Assembly: GCA_022711465.1 (NCBI GenBank)
Contig: JAKLEZ010000004.1
Span: 124,001-188,000 of the forward strand
Origin: Planctomycetota bacterium
Lineage (GTDB): Bacteria; Planctomycetota; Phycisphaerae; UBA1845; PWPN01
Length of the DNA: 64,000 nt
Direction of reading: 5' to 3'
Shown: positions 1 through 8,685 of the stretch, piece after piece
Position numbering within the stretch: the stretch's first letter is position 1
Layout of the letters: each line of letters starts with the position of its first letter
Program-made: the position numbers and the translations under genes
Notes under the pieces: generated by a model
What the model was told of the DNA's origin: nothing
Seen by the model: only the letters and a program-made list of their open reading frames with translations
The model's database searches: none

Positions 1-1
1 G

Positions 2-517
2 ATCGTCGGCGACCAGAAGTATACCGGCAAGTACGTTGTCTTGTTCTTCTACCCCCTGGATTTCACTTTCGTCTGCCCAACCGAGATCATTGCGTTCAGT
101 GACCGGATTGAGGAGTTCGAGAAGCTCGGCGCCAAGGTGGTTGGTGCTTCGGTGGACAGCCATTTTACCCATCTGGCCTGGAAGAACACCCCGCGCAAGC
201 AAGGCGGGCTGGGCGAGATCCGCTACCCGTTGCTGGCCGACCTGAACAAGGAGGCGGCCTGCAACTACGCGGTGCTGCTGGACGGTGGCGTTGCGGCCCG
301 CGGCCTTTTCATCATTGACGACAAAGGGATTCTGCAGACCTACACGGTCAACAATCTTGGCGTCGGCCGGAGCGTGGATGAAGCCCTGCGGCTGATCCAG
401 GCCTATCAGTACGTGGCCAAGAACGGCGAAGTATGCCCGGCGAACTGGAAGCCCGGCGACAAGACCATGAAGCCAGATCCGAAGGGTTCCCTAGATTACT
501 TCAAGGACGTGAAATAG
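2..517 (+). CDS. 2-Cys peroxiredoxin (AhpC/Prx1 type), 5' truncated by window edge
   Basis: Thiol peroxidase that reduces hydrogen peroxide and alkyl hydroperoxides in the cytoplasm. The frame is open at the window edge, so the true start lies upstream; about 171 residues are visible. The peroxidatic site is the FTFVCPTE segment and the resolving cysteine sits in GEVCPANW near the C-terminus, so it is a typical 2-Cys enzyme. A GGLG motif lies mid-protein and a C-terminal DYF follows the resolving cysteine; GGLG plus YF is the pair linked to over-oxidation-sensitive peroxiredoxins. The next gene (M16 protease) converges from the other strand after 158 bases in which I see no gene. Identity is secure; the exact subfamily is inferred. 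Confidence 0.93.
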   Translation: MVGDQKYTGKYVVLFFYPLDFTFVCPTEIIAFSDRIEEFEKLGAKVVGASVDSHFTHLAWKNTPRKQGGLGEIRYPLLADLNKEAACNYAVLLDGGVAARGLFIIDDKGILQTYTVNNLGVGRSVDEALRLIQAYQYVAKNGEVCPANWKPGDKTMKPDPKGSLDYFKDVK

Positions 518-675
518 GAGTTCCCGCCGGGCCAGGTCGGTTCCCGCGGTGGCCAGTGGTCCTGGCGTGGTCCGTTCCGTGCTTGTCGCTGCTCGCGGAG
601 GGCGACGGCGGGCCCGGTCGAGCCGGAGCAACGCAGGCCCTCCCGACGGGTGAGTGTGCCACGGGGAGTCGGCGG

Positions 676-3570
676 TCACGGTGTTCCGGCGGGCGTCTTG
701 TCCTTCGCGTCCGCCGGCTGGGCGGGAACTGAGGCCGGGGCGACCGGAACGGCGGTCACGGTGAAGGTCCTGGCCGGGGTGAAGTACTTCCTGAACGTAG
801 CCTGGACTTCCTCGGCAATCATGGATTCGATGGCCGCCTTCACCGTCTTCGGCTCGTCCAGGCTTCGCCCGCGATGGTCGAGGTGTTCCAGCAGCTCGAC
901 CCAGTAGCTCGGCTCCTTCATCGAGATGTCGAGGGTATTGAGGACCTGCTTGCGGGCGTTCTCCAGTTCCTCGGGCCTGGGGCCCGACTCCGCGAACCGG
1001 GCGAAGAGCTTGTGGACCTCCTCGGCGACGCGTTCCGCGTTGGTCGGTTTGCACTTTGAGCCGGCCTGGAACGTGCCCGCGTCGCGGTAGGTCCAGGAAG
1101 GCACGAAGGACGCGCCGATGGAGTAGACGAGTCCCAGCTCTTCCCGGACGGTCTTGATCAACCGGCTGCTGAGGATATTGGCGCCGACCTGCATGGCTCG
1201 CCGGTCCGCGACATTCTGGCCGTCGCAGGCCACGAATCCGGAGTATGCCACGGCGCTTGGCGTCACGGTGGCGACATCGACCCTGCGATTCAAGGGACCC
1301 CTGGGTCGTGCCAGGGTTCGCAGCTTGTCCAGGTGCTCGACGCCGCGTTTGCGGGGGGCCAGCGAGCCGAGGTAGCGTTCCACAAGGGGCCGGGACTGTT
1401 CCCAGGTCATATCACCCACCACGGCCACTTCGATCGGGGCTTCCTGGCAGAGTCGCTTGAACCATGCCTGTCCCTGGGCCATGGAGAGGGCCTCGAGGTT
1501 CTCCTTCTTGACGGTCATTCGCCGCGGATCGCCGCCGCTGAGCAGGTCGCTCATGGCCTCGACCGCCTGGAATGCGACGTTGGTCTTGGCCTCCTCCAGC
1601 TGGCGCAGGCTCTCGAGTTTCCAGTTCTTGAAGGCTGTCTCCTCGATCTTTCCATCGATGAGCAAGGCGTAGGCCAATTGCAGCCCAGATTCCAGGTCCT
1701 TGGGCGAGCCGGAGACTCGGACCATGAAGGCGTCGTCGGCGCTGGCCCCGCCGCCCACGCTGATGTTCTTGCCGAGCATCAGGTCGCGGACAGCGGTTGA
1801 ACTGAGCCGGCCGGTCGCCGGGTTGCTGATTGCCAGGGCGGCCACCGAAGTGACTCCGAGGTTGGCCCGGGTCTCCTCGATTCCGCCACCGGCCAGGCTG
1901 ACGGTGACGGTCACCGAGTCCTTCTTGTAATCCATGAAGCGGTGATGGATGCGAACGCCGTTGGACAGCCAGGCATGAGTCACGCCCAGGTCCTTGTTCT
2001 CCGTGCTCTCCGCCACCGAGCCCGGAACCGGAAGCGTAGCCAGGATGGCATCGGGGATCTCCTCGGTTCTGCGTGGCTCGACCTTCCGCGCCCAGGAGGC
2101 CCGAGCGGCCGCCAGAACGTCATCGCGGGCAGGAGCCTTGATGGTCTGCTTTTCCGGCAGGACCACGATGTAAGCGAACCCGCCTGGGGCGAAGCACTCC
2201 CTGAATACCCGGCTGACTTCGCCGGCCCTGACGCTGGGCAGCAGTCTCCGAATCAGGTCGAGGCGTTGCTGGGCGGACATGATCGGGACACCATCATTGA
2301 CGGCGCTGAGCATCTGGCTGAGCATGGAGCGGCCGTTCTCCGTCGGCTCGGTTCGGACGCCGCGTTCGGCTTGGGCGACGATCTCCCGCTTGACCAGTTC
2401 CAGTTCCTTCTCGGTGAAGCCGTACTCACCGGCCCGACTGACCTCGCAGACGAGTTGCTCGAGCATCCTGGCCCAATCGCCCGGCTCGCCGCGGACGGCC
2501 GCCATGACGGTCATGGCTTCGTGGAACATGTCCGACACGTTCGCGCCCACGTGGCGGAAGGAAGCTTCGCCCTTCTTCACCATCTCATCACACCGCCGGG
2601 AGAGGAGCCATCCGGCGAGTTCCTCGACCCGTTCCTTACGCCAGAGTTCCTCGGTGACGGTGGGGCCTCGCCCGGGAAGGAGAGTGAGGATCTGAACGCT
2701 GCCGATGGTGACTTCCGGATCGGTGATGACGAACGCCCGCTCCCTGGGGAACTGTTTCAGCTCCGCCTTGAGCGGCGTCCGGCCCGGCTTTCGGGCCTTG
2801 ACCGGGCAGAACCACTTCTCGATCAGAGGCTGGATCGGCTCGAAGGCGGTGTCCCCGACCATGAGGACGGTGACGTTCTCCGGCCGGTACCAGGTGTGGT
2901 AGTAGTCCAGGAACTCGCCGCGCGGGGCCGAGGCGATCACCTCCTCTATGCCAATCGGAAGACGCTCGGCCAAGCGGCTACCAGCGAAAAGTTCCGGCCA
3001 CAGCTTGTCGCGGATTCGCTGTTCGGCGCTCTTGCGCCCCCGGGCTTCTTCGAGGATGACCGGCCTCTCCTTGTCGATCTCCTCATCGGCCAGCGATGCC
3101 TGGAAGGCGAAATCGCTCAGGACCATCAGGGCCTTGTCGATCTGGGGCGGGTCGGTGTTGGGCAAGTGGATCATGTAGCTGGTTCGATCGAAGCCGGTGC
3201 CGGCGTTCAGGTCGGCGCCGAACTTCATGCCGATGCTCTCGAAGTACGGGATCAGTTCGCCGGGCTTGAAGTGCTCGGTGCCGTTGAAAACCATATGTTC
3301 CATGAAGTGGGCGAGTCCTCGCTGGCTGTCCAGCTCGTTCAGCGAGCCGGTTCGGACATGCATCATGATGGACATCTTACCCGGCGGGTTGTCGTGCTTG
3401 CGGAAGAGCCAGCGTACCCCGTTGTCGCATTGGCCGGCCAGGATGCGTGGATCGCGGGGAAGCAGATCGGCGGCCGGGGTCACAGAGGTCCAGCCGACCG
3501 TCCACACCACGAGGACGACGCCACGCCACCGATGAGATCCACGTGCACTGGCTGTCTTCAAGTTTTCCAT
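676..3570 (-). CDS. M16 family zinc metalloprotease (pitrilysin/insulinase-like), secreted
   Basis: 964-residue two-half M16 peptidase. The inverted zinc motif HFMEH is at residues 88-92 (H88, E91, H92), and the third zinc ligand should be a glutamate in the KERPVILEE segment (residues 167-175). The C-terminal half carries the usual second peptidase-like lobes without the zinc motif. The start at 3570 is chosen because GGAG lies 9 nt upstream; an ATG at 3576 is only 3 nt from that site, and the frame stays open to 3639 with no ribosome site. The N-terminus has a charged stretch, a hydrophobic core (about residues 17-30) and a likely cleavage near TPAADL, so export to the periplasm is expected. 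It stands alone, divergent from a PEP-CTERM gene. Substrate unknown. Confidence 0.9.
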   Translation of the reverse strand: MENLKTASARGSHRWRGVVLVVWTVGWTSVTPAADLLPRDPRILAGQCDNGVRWLFRKHDNPPGKMSIMMHVRTGSLNELDSQRGLAHFMEHMVFNGTEHFKPGELIPYFESIGMKFGADLNAGTGFDRTSYMIHLPNTDPPQIDKALMVLSDFAFQASLADEEIDKERPVILEEARGRKSAEQRIRDKLWPELFAGSRLAERLPIGIEEVIASAPRGEFLDYYHTWYRPENVTVLMVGDTAFEPIQPLIEKWFCPVKARKPGRTPLKAELKQFPRERAFVITDPEVTIGSVQILTLLPGRGPTVTEELWRKERVEELAGWLLSRRCDEMVKKGEASFRHVGANVSDMFHEAMTVMAAVRGEPGDWARMLEQLVCEVSRAGEYGFTEKELELVKREIVAQAERGVRTEPTENGRSMLSQMLSAVNDGVPIMSAQQRLDLIRRLLPSVRAGEVSRVFRECFAPGGFAYIVVLPEKQTIKAPARDDVLAAARASWARKVEPRRTEEIPDAILATLPVPGSVAESTENKDLGVTHAWLSNGVRIHHRFMDYKKDSVTVTVSLAGGGIEETRANLGVTSVAALAISNPATGRLSSTAVRDLMLGKNISVGGGASADDAFMVRVSGSPKDLESGLQLAYALLIDGKIEETAFKNWKLESLRQLEEAKTNVAFQAVEAMSDLLSGGDPRRMTVKKENLEALSMAQGQAWFKRLCQEAPIEVAVVGDMTWEQSRPLVERYLGSLAPRKRGVEHLDKLRTLARPRGPLNRRVDVATVTPSAVAYSGFVACDGQNVADRRAMQVGANILSSRLIKTVREELGLVYSIGASFVPSWTYRDAGTFQAGSKCKPTNAERVAEEVHKLFARFAESGPRPEELENARKQVLNTLDISMKEPSYWVELLEHLDHRGRSLDEPKTVKAAIESMIAEEVQATFRKYFTPARTFTVTAVPVAPASVPAQPADAKDKTPAGTP

Positions 3571-3707
3571 TGCCATTGGCTCCGACTGGATTCCGCAGGT
3601 GAGCTGACCGGCGATCGACGCCGCGACCCCGCCCGCCAACCGCGGGCCTGCCTCAGCCTAGAGTCTGAGGGGGAACCTGTCCAGCGTTCGCGTCCGGCCG
3701 ATAACTC

Positions 3708-3736
3708 TTGACATTCGGCCCGCCTGGGTCAATAAT
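3708..3736 (+). promoter_or_regulatory. putative sigma70 promoter for the PEP-CTERM gene
   Basis: TTGACA (3708-3713), 17-base spacer, AATAAT (3731-3736). The -35 box is perfect and the -10 box matches at several positions. It predicts a leader of about 210 bases before the start at 3956. Confidence 0.45.
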
Positions 3737-3882
3737 ATCGCTCTGGGTGAGAAGGAAGCGTCTGGCGGCCATGTGCGTCGAGACTCGCACCGGTCGAGTG
3801 GGAAAGGGGTGTCCATCTCGGTTTGGCCGCGGCTTCCCCCATAGAGTCGACGAAGCGTGTTCGTAACCCTCGTTCCGATCGT

Positions 3883-3900
3883 GTCCTGCGGTCGCAGGAC
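3883..3900 (+). other. leader hairpin upstream of the PEP-CTERM gene
   Basis: GTCCTGCG and CGCAGGAC form a perfect 8-bp stem with a 2-base loop, followed by GGCTTTT. It lies about 55 bases before the start codon, inside the predicted leader. It could be a weak attenuator or just a stabilising hairpin; function unknown. Confidence 0.3.
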
Positions 3901-3955
3901 GGCTTTTGGCCTGATCGGCGAGACCGACGGTTTAGTCTACGTGAGGAGAAGCGGG

Positions 3956-4756
3956 ATGAACAGATACCTATTGGCGGCCGGCGTGGTGGCGATTCTCTCC
4001 ACTTCGGCCATGGCGACGTTGTTCTTTGAAGAGAACTTCGATTCCTACACCCAGGGGAATCTTGCGGGTCAGGGAGGGTGGACCGCCCACAGCGGCGCCG
4101 GGGCCAACCCAGTCCAGGTCGTCGCGAGCACCACCGCCACGGGCAACGCCGCGAAGCTGGTCAACGCGGCCGCAAGCAGCGAAGACGTGAACACGCCCAC
4201 CGGCGTGACCCAGGGAGCCACTGACAAGTGGTACGCCAGCTTCCTGGTCAGCGTCACGGGAACGGTGACCGGCTCTGACTACTTTGCCCACTTCAAGAAT
4301 GTCTCGAATGTCTTCCCCACGAAGATCGGCGTCACGCCTTTCTCCGGATCCGATTACACCTTCTACGTCTGGCAGGGCAGCGGCAGCGGTCCGACCGGCA
4401 CGGGGGCGGGAGCCATCTGGGGGACCGGCTTCACGTTCGGCACGGTGCACCGGATTGTGGCCTCCTACGAGAACGCGACCGGCCAGGGCGAACTGTGGGT
4501 CGATCCGGACCCCGCCCTGGGTGAAGACGGCAACACCAAGCTCAGCGTGACAAATGGTCCCTCCGCCAACGCCAACGCGGTGGCGTACGCTCTCCGGCAG
4601 GGTTCCTTGGGCGCCACCAGCGGCCTACTGGCGGGCACCCAGGAGGTGGACAACCTGCGAGTCGGCACGAGCTTCGCCGAAGTCATTCCCGAGCCAGCCA
4701 CACTGATTCTGCTGGCTCTGGGTGGTCTCGCCGCCCTGCGTCGGCGCGGGGCCTGA
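3956..4756 (+). CDS. PEP-CTERM sorting domain protein, secreted
   Basis: 266-residue exported protein. The start at 3956 follows GAGGAGAA (3943-3950) with a 5-base gap; the upstream in-frame extension looks non-coding. The N-terminus MNRYLLAAGVVAILST is a signal peptide. The middle (EENFDSYTQGNLAGQGGW onward) resembles the beta-sandwich proteins that often precede this sorting signal in planctomycetes. The C-terminus has the full tripartite signal: VIPEPATL, a hydrophobic helix, then an Arg-rich tail RRRGA. Such proteins are processed by an exosortase and displayed on the surface or in the exopolysaccharide layer; no exosortase gene is in this window. A strong hairpin terminator follows at 4840-4878. 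Function unknown. Confidence 0.85.
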   Translation: MNRYLLAAGVVAILSTSAMATLFFEENFDSYTQGNLAGQGGWTAHSGAGANPVQVVASTTATGNAAKLVNAAASSEDVNTPTGVTQGATDKWYASFLVSVTGTVTGSDYFAHFKNVSNVFPTKIGVTPFSGSDYTFYVWQGSGSGPTGTGAGAIWGTGFTFGTVHRIVASYENATGQGELWVDPDPALGEDGNTKLSVTNGPSANANAVAYALRQGSLGATSGLLAGTQEVDNLRVGTSFAEVIPEPATLILLALGGLAALRRRGA

Positions 4757-4839
4757 GCCCTTCACCGGTCGGACGGGAACATGCTTACTCGGCGGATCCG
4801 CACGGAATCGAATGCGGGCACGAGGTTGTTCTGAGTATC

Positions 4840-4878
4840 ACACGAGACGCCGGGGTCATGATCCTCGGCGTCTCGTGT
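4840..4878. terminator. bidirectional Rho-independent terminator
   Basis: A perfect 13-bp stem (ACACGAGACGCCG at 4840-4852 against CGGCGTCTCGTGT at 4866-4878) encloses a 13-base loop and runs into TT on the right. It lies between the 3' end of the PEP-CTERM gene and the 3' end of the secretion operon coming from the other strand, so it can serve both. Confidence 0.75.
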
Positions 4879-4954
4879 TTCGTGGGGGAGTCTCGGGGGA
4901 TGCGCACGACGGCACCCCCGGGGGGCGAGCCTGTTTTCTCTCGCAGAGCGGTGG

Positions 4955-5344
4955 TCATTTCTCCAATGCCAGATCGAACTCATCGGCGATGACCGAGGGG
5001 CCGCGGCTGACCTCGACCCGGATCCGGCAGACCTTGCGGTCCTGGACGGCGATCACAGATGCGATAGCCGATCCGTTCATCTCGGGCGTCAACAGCCCTC
5101 GGATGTCCACCTCGACCGGTGCCGCCGGGGGAGTGACCGACCACTCCTGCAGCCGTTCGCGGGCGTAAGCGGCGACGCTGTCGGCCGCGGCGCGGGCGGT
5201 CACGCGGACACGGGTGGTCTGCGTATCGCGATACCGGGCCCCGGCGAAGAGTGTCAGGCACGACAGAAGCAGCATGACGATCCCGGTCGACGCGACTGCC
5301 AGGATGAGCATGGCCCCTCGCGGGTGGGACTTGGCGGGTCTCAT
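4955..5344 (-). CDS. GspK-like minor pseudopilin, short
   Basis: 129 residues, last gene of the secretion-like operon. The N-terminus MRPAKSHPRGAMLILAVAS has a short basic leader, a glycine, then a hydrophobic helix with no glutamate at +5, as in GspK, the tip pseudopilin of type II systems. It is far shorter than typical GspK (about 300 residues) and lacks room for the large inserted domain. Its ATG overlaps the stop of the preceding gene in ATGA (5344-5341), which fixes the start and suggests translational coupling. An in-frame extension to 5896 is out of place because it would cover the neighbour. Assignment rests on the N-terminus and position. Confidence 0.6.
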   Translation of the reverse strand: MRPAKSHPRGAMLILAVASTGIVMLLLSCLTLFAGARYRDTQTTRVRVTARAAADSVAAYARERLQEWSVTPPAAPVEVDIRGLLTPEMNGSAIASVIAVQDRKVCRIRVEVSRGPSVIADEFDLALEK

Positions 5345-5856
5345 GGCTGCACCCCCCTGCCCACCAAGGCTGTGGTGGAGAATCGCTCGGCAGCGCTGGA
5401 GGTCCGATCTCTGGGCACGCGTTCGGTGAAGGTCATCCAGAGAAGGCCCGGCGAAGCCCCGAAGGTTTCGATGCGGAAGCTCAACGAGCAGCTCCCCAGG
5501 TTCCAGGTGTAACCGGAGTCGATCGTGTCGGGCGTAGTCTGGGTGCGGGTTACGGTTCCCCCCGTAACCTGGTAAGACACCTTGCCCGCGCCGTCGGTTG
5601 ACAGCATTTCGACGGCCGTCGCCGTCTCCGCGTCGGCGGGGGCAACGGCGATCCGGTCCGCTCGGCGAGCATCGGCCTGGATGCGTCTGACCAGATCCTG
5701 GACCACGGCCTCGGTGGCGATCTGGGCACGTTCCCGGGCCTGCAGGCGCAGCGACTGGGCCGAGATGACCAAGGTGATCGTGGTGCCGGTGGCGAAGAGT
5801 GGGAGCCAAGTCACCACTTGAGTCAGCATTATCGCGCGCCGCGAGTGTCGGTTCAT
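5341..5856 (-). CDS. GspJ-like pseudopilin, putative
   Basis: 171 residues. Starts MNRHSRRAIMLTQVVTWLPL, with a basic leader followed by a membrane helix of about 25 residues; no glutamate at the expected +5 position and no clear glycine before the helix, so prepilin processing is doubtful. After the helix comes a long amphipathic stretch (LQARERAQIATEAVVQDLV) as in pseudopilin N-terminal helices, then a beta-rich C-terminal half. It overlaps the previous gene by 4 bases (ATGA) and the next by 4, so it is embedded in the operon. The GspJ-like role is inferred from position and fold-like pattern. Confidence 0.55.
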   Translation of the reverse strand: MNRHSRRAIMLTQVVTWLPLFATGTTITLVISAQSLRLQARERAQIATEAVVQDLVRRIQADARRADRIAVAPADAETATAVEMLSTDGAGKVSYQVTGGTVTRTQTTPDTIDSGYTWNLGSCSLSFRIETFGASPGLLWMTFTERVPRDRTSSAAERFSTTALVGRGVQP

Positions 5857-6242
5857 GGCTTGCCCTCCTGGGGAAGGTACCCGCTGACCTGCTCATGGAT
5901 CTCTCGGCCGCCGGCCAGCCGGGCGGTGGCCACGACGGTCACCTGGCGAAAGCCCTCCCATTGTCCGGTGGCGGGCTGAACCCTTGTCGCCAGGGTGACA
6001 TGGTTCGACCAGAGTCCGTCGGGCGGCTTGGAATCCAAGGGGGCACCGGCCCGGTATCGATCCAGTTGCCCGGCCGCGGCCCAGCTTGCCGCCAGTCGCC
6101 GGTGTTGCTCGGTGCGGACCCGGTAGTAGTCGAGCACCGCGTTGGCTGTCAGCGTACCCAGCAGGATGAGGATCGCCAGGCCGACTATGACGTCGATGTT
6201 GTTGAAGCCTCGTCTCCTACGGCCATATTCCGGAAGTCTCAT
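5853..6242 (-). CDS. GspI-like pseudopilin with prepilin cleavage motif
   Basis: 129 residues. RRRRGFNNIDVIVGLAILIL is a recognisable prepilin peptidase site: basic leader, glycine, phenylalanine, and an aspartate at the position normally held by glutamate, followed by a hydrophobic helix. The start at 6242 is preferred over the ATG at 6248, because AGGGAG is 6 bases from the former but touches the latter. It follows the second GspF gene by 16 bases and overlaps the next gene by 4. Short length and position fit a minor pseudopilin (GspI/GspV type). The Glu-to-Asp change is unusual but chemically mild. Confidence 0.65.
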   Translation of the reverse strand: MRLPEYGRRRRGFNNIDVIVGLAILILLGTLTANAVLDYYRVRTEQHRRLAASWAAAGQLDRYRAGAPLDSKPPDGLWSNHVTLATRVQPATGQWEGFRQVTVVATARLAGGREIHEQVSGYLPQEGKP

Positions 6243-6258
6243 CTTCATCTCCCTATCA

Positions 6259-7425
6259 TCAGATCGAGCAGGCCGCGTCGATCAGCGAGATCAGCGGTTT
6301 GAACATGGCGATGACGGTCCAGCCGACGAAGGTGGCTGCGCACAAGGTGGCGACGGGCACGGCCAGATTGCGCACCACGCACCACAGACGACTGACCAGG
6401 GCGTAGTGGTAGTCGGCCGCGAAGCGGAGGGACTCGCTCATGCGGCCGGTACGTTCACCGTTGGCCAAGGCCATCGCGGTCACCTTGCCGAGCCCCACAT
6501 TGACGGCGGCCTGGCCCGGACTCGTACCGGTCTCGAGCGTCTCCGCGAAGCGGCGCATCTTGCGGCGAAGGCAGGTGTTAACGTCGAGATCGCACGCTGC
6601 CGCGGCAGCTTGGGGCAAGTTCATGCCCGAGTCGACCGCCTGGCGCATGGTTTCCAGCACCAGATTCATATCCTGTCCCTGGGTCAACCGATGGAGACCC
6701 GGGAGGTGCCAGCGGATCGCGTCGGCGACCTGCGTGGCCCAGCGGGGCGTGCCCCACCGCCGCGGTCTGGCCCACAAGAACAGGATGACGGACGCCAGCA
6801 GCAGCACGAGCAGCCCGCCCGGAGGCGTACCGGTCCCGAGCCAGCTGCAGACCGCAATGAGCGTCCTGGTCTCGGACGGCAGGACGGCACCGTAATCCTT
6901 GAAGATCTCCACGTACTTGGGAATGATGCCCACCATGAGGAAGCCGACCACGAGGCTGGTGGCGCCGAGCATGGCGAGGAGGTACAGCATGGCGTTCGCA
7001 CCCGGTCGCATCCCGTGTCGCCATCGTTCCAGAAGACGGCTCTCGGCCGCGTCCAGGGCGACGGACAGTTGGCCGCTGCATTCCCCCGCCGCGATCAGGC
7101 TCAGCGTCCGGCTGGAGCAGCCGCGGAAGCCCTTTGCGACCGCTTCGGACAGAGGAAGGCCCTGGCCGAGCAGGCGGGCGATTTGCCGGAGATAGCTGGC
7201 GGCCAGCCCGTGCTCGGAATCCGCCGCGAGCGATACCCCTGTTGCCAGCGGCAGATTCTGGCGTACAACGGAGGCGATCTGGGAGACCACTCCACGTTCC
7301 ACGCCGCCGCAGAGGAACGCGCGGGCGACGATCCGAATCATCCACAGCACCGGCCCGAGAAGGATGGCTGCGACGAGGACGGAGCCGATGATGACGATGA
7401 GCAGGAATTCGAGTGTGCTGATCAT
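6259..7425 (-). CDS. GspF-like inner-membrane platform protein, second copy
   Basis: 388 residues, type II secretion/type IV pilus F family, the membrane platform that couples the ATPase to pseudopilus assembly. Two T2SSF repeats are visible, each with the G-x-x-LxxA and LIAAGExSG / LANGERTGR signatures (around residues 110 and 320), separated by a membrane helix pair. Unlike the upstream paralogue it begins with an extra N-terminal membrane helix (ISTLEFLLIVIIGSVLVAAI). GAGGAAG lies 5 bases before the ATG. It sits 10 bases after the first GspF gene. Having two F proteins in one operon is uncommon; they may form a hetero-oligomer. Confidence 0.85.
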   Translation of the reverse strand: MISTLEFLLIVIIGSVLVAAILLGPVLWMIRIVARAFLCGGVERGVVSQIASVVRQNLPLATGVSLAADSEHGLAASYLRQIARLLGQGLPLSEAVAKGFRGCSSRTLSLIAAGECSGQLSVALDAAESRLLERWRHGMRPGANAMLYLLAMLGATSLVVGFLMVGIIPKYVEIFKDYGAVLPSETRTLIAVCSWLGTGTPPGGLLVLLLASVILFLWARPRRWGTPRWATQVADAIRWHLPGLHRLTQGQDMNLVLETMRQAVDSGMNLPQAAAAACDLDVNTCLRRKMRRFAETLETGTSPGQAAVNVGLGKVTAMALANGERTGRMSESLRFAADYHYALVSRLWCVVRNLAVPVATLCAATFVGWTVIAMFKPLISLIDAACSI

Positions 7426-7435
7426 CTGTTCTTCC

Positions 7436-8632
7436 TCAACCGCTCACAGCGTTGATTAGGCTGACCAACGGCAGGAACATGGCCGTAACACCGAACGCGA
7501 GGAAACAACCCAGGACGATGATCATAGCCGGCAGCAAGAGGGCACGGAGCAGCCCTTGGACATAGACCGCCCGGTTCTCGAAGGACCTTGCGAGCTGGGC
7601 GATAGCCAGAGGCAGTGCCTCCCGGCCGGTGGCGACCTGGACGCAGTAGCCGAACAGCGGCGGAATCAACCGGGCAGACTGGCTGGCCACGAAGATGGAC
7701 TGGCCCTTCTCGACCTCCTGGGCGAGCCGATCGGCGTCGGTGATGAGGGCTCGGTGGCCGGTCGACTCGGCGGCGAGTCGCATGGCCTGGGGCAGGGGCA
7801 GGCCCGAGCCGAGGGAGGTCGAGACGGTCCTGAGGAAGCGAGCGACCAGCGAGGCCCGCTTGATTCGACCGAACAGCGGCAAGGACAGGACGATTTGCTC
7901 CCGCAAGATCACCCCCCCTTCGAAGAACTTCAGGCTGTGGAACAAGAAGGCCAGTCCGGCGAAGAGGAGGACGACGAGCAGGACAATGAGCAGGTAATGA
8001 TCTGACAGCCACATCATGATCAGGGTGAGGCCGGGGAGGGCAACGCCGAAATCCCGGAAGACCTCCTTGATCCTCGGCACGACGAAAACGAAGAAACCCG
8101 AAGTGATGGTCAGCGCCAGGAGAATCACGAGAATGGGGTAGCTCGCGGTCTCCCAGACAAGCCGTCGTGTTTCGCTGACCAGGCGTAGATGCTGGTTGAT
8201 GTTCAGCAGAACGCCCGGCAGTTCGCCGGTCTGAATTCCTGCCTGGATCACCCGGCCGTACAGCAGGGGCAGACCCTCCTGCCGGCGGGCGATCGCCTGA
8301 TCGATGGGAACGCCGGCACGAAGTTCGGTCACCACTTCGGTAATCCACCTCCGCAACCGGGGCGATTCCACATCGCGGGCGAGTTGGGCAAGTCCTTCGT
8401 CCAGAGCGATGCCCGCCTTGGCCAGCGAGGCCAACTGCTCGTTGAAGAAGATCAGATCGTCCTCGCTGATCCGCGTCTGTGAGCGACCGGGGGGCGCCGC
8501 GGCGCGGACCTGTTGGACCTGCACCTGCATCTGGGCCAAGCTCTCCATCGCCCGGTCGTGTCCTGCGGCCTCGATCCGCCCGGCAACGGCCGTTCCTCCC
8601 GGACTCAGACCCTCGTATTCAAACCATGGCAT
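7436..8632 (-). CDS. gspF: GspF-like inner-membrane platform protein, first copy
   Basis: 398 residues with the classical layout: MPWFEYEGLSPGG start typical of GspF, a cytoplasmic T2SSF domain (about residues 60-180), a membrane helix, a second T2SSF domain (about 265-380) and a final helix ending near the C-terminus. The motif FNEQLASLAKAGIALDEGL and the later LRTVSTSLGSGLPL are family signatures. GGAGG sits 8 bases before the ATG. It follows the ATPase gene by 53 bases and precedes the second F gene by 10. Role: anchors the assembly ATPase at the inner membrane. Confidence 0.9.
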   Translation of the reverse strand: MPWFEYEGLSPGGTAVAGRIEAAGHDRAMESLAQMQVQVQQVRAAAPPGRSQTRISEDDLIFFNEQLASLAKAGIALDEGLAQLARDVESPRLRRWITEVVTELRAGVPIDQAIARRQEGLPLLYGRVIQAGIQTGELPGVLLNINQHLRLVSETRRLVWETASYPILVILLALTITSGFFVFVVPRIKEVFRDFGVALPGLTLIMMWLSDHYLLIVLLVVLLFAGLAFLFHSLKFFEGGVILREQIVLSLPLFGRIKRASLVARFLRTVSTSLGSGLPLPQAMRLAAESTGHRALITDADRLAQEVEKGQSIFVASQSARLIPPLFGYCVQVATGREALPLAIAQLARSFENRAVYVQGLLRALLLPAMIIVLGCFLAFGVTAMFLPLVSLINAVSG

Positions 8633-8685
8633 CGGTAGTTCCTCCGAGCACGAAACGGGCGAGCCGATCGGTTCACCCGCAGTTT

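Larger units (their letters stand above)
3571..3955. other. divergent intergenic region, 385 bases
   Basis: Lies between the M16 protease and the PEP-CTERM gene, which are transcribed away from each other. It holds a sigma70-like promoter facing right (3708-3736) and a small perfect hairpin (3883-3900) in the likely leader. I see no protein-coding gene. Confidence 0.6.

Noticed and set aside
1942..3711. 589-residue open frame on the plus strand across the M16 protease gene
   Set aside because: It is antisense to a clear protease with zinc motif, has no ribosome site, and its Leu/Gly/Arg/His-rich sequence looks like GC-rich shadow coding.
4955..5896. One 313-residue minus-strand protein instead of the GspK-like gene
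   Set aside because: Only the last 129 residues have pseudopilin character; the remainder is antisense-like and overlaps the GspJ-like gene, while ATGA overlap marks the real start.
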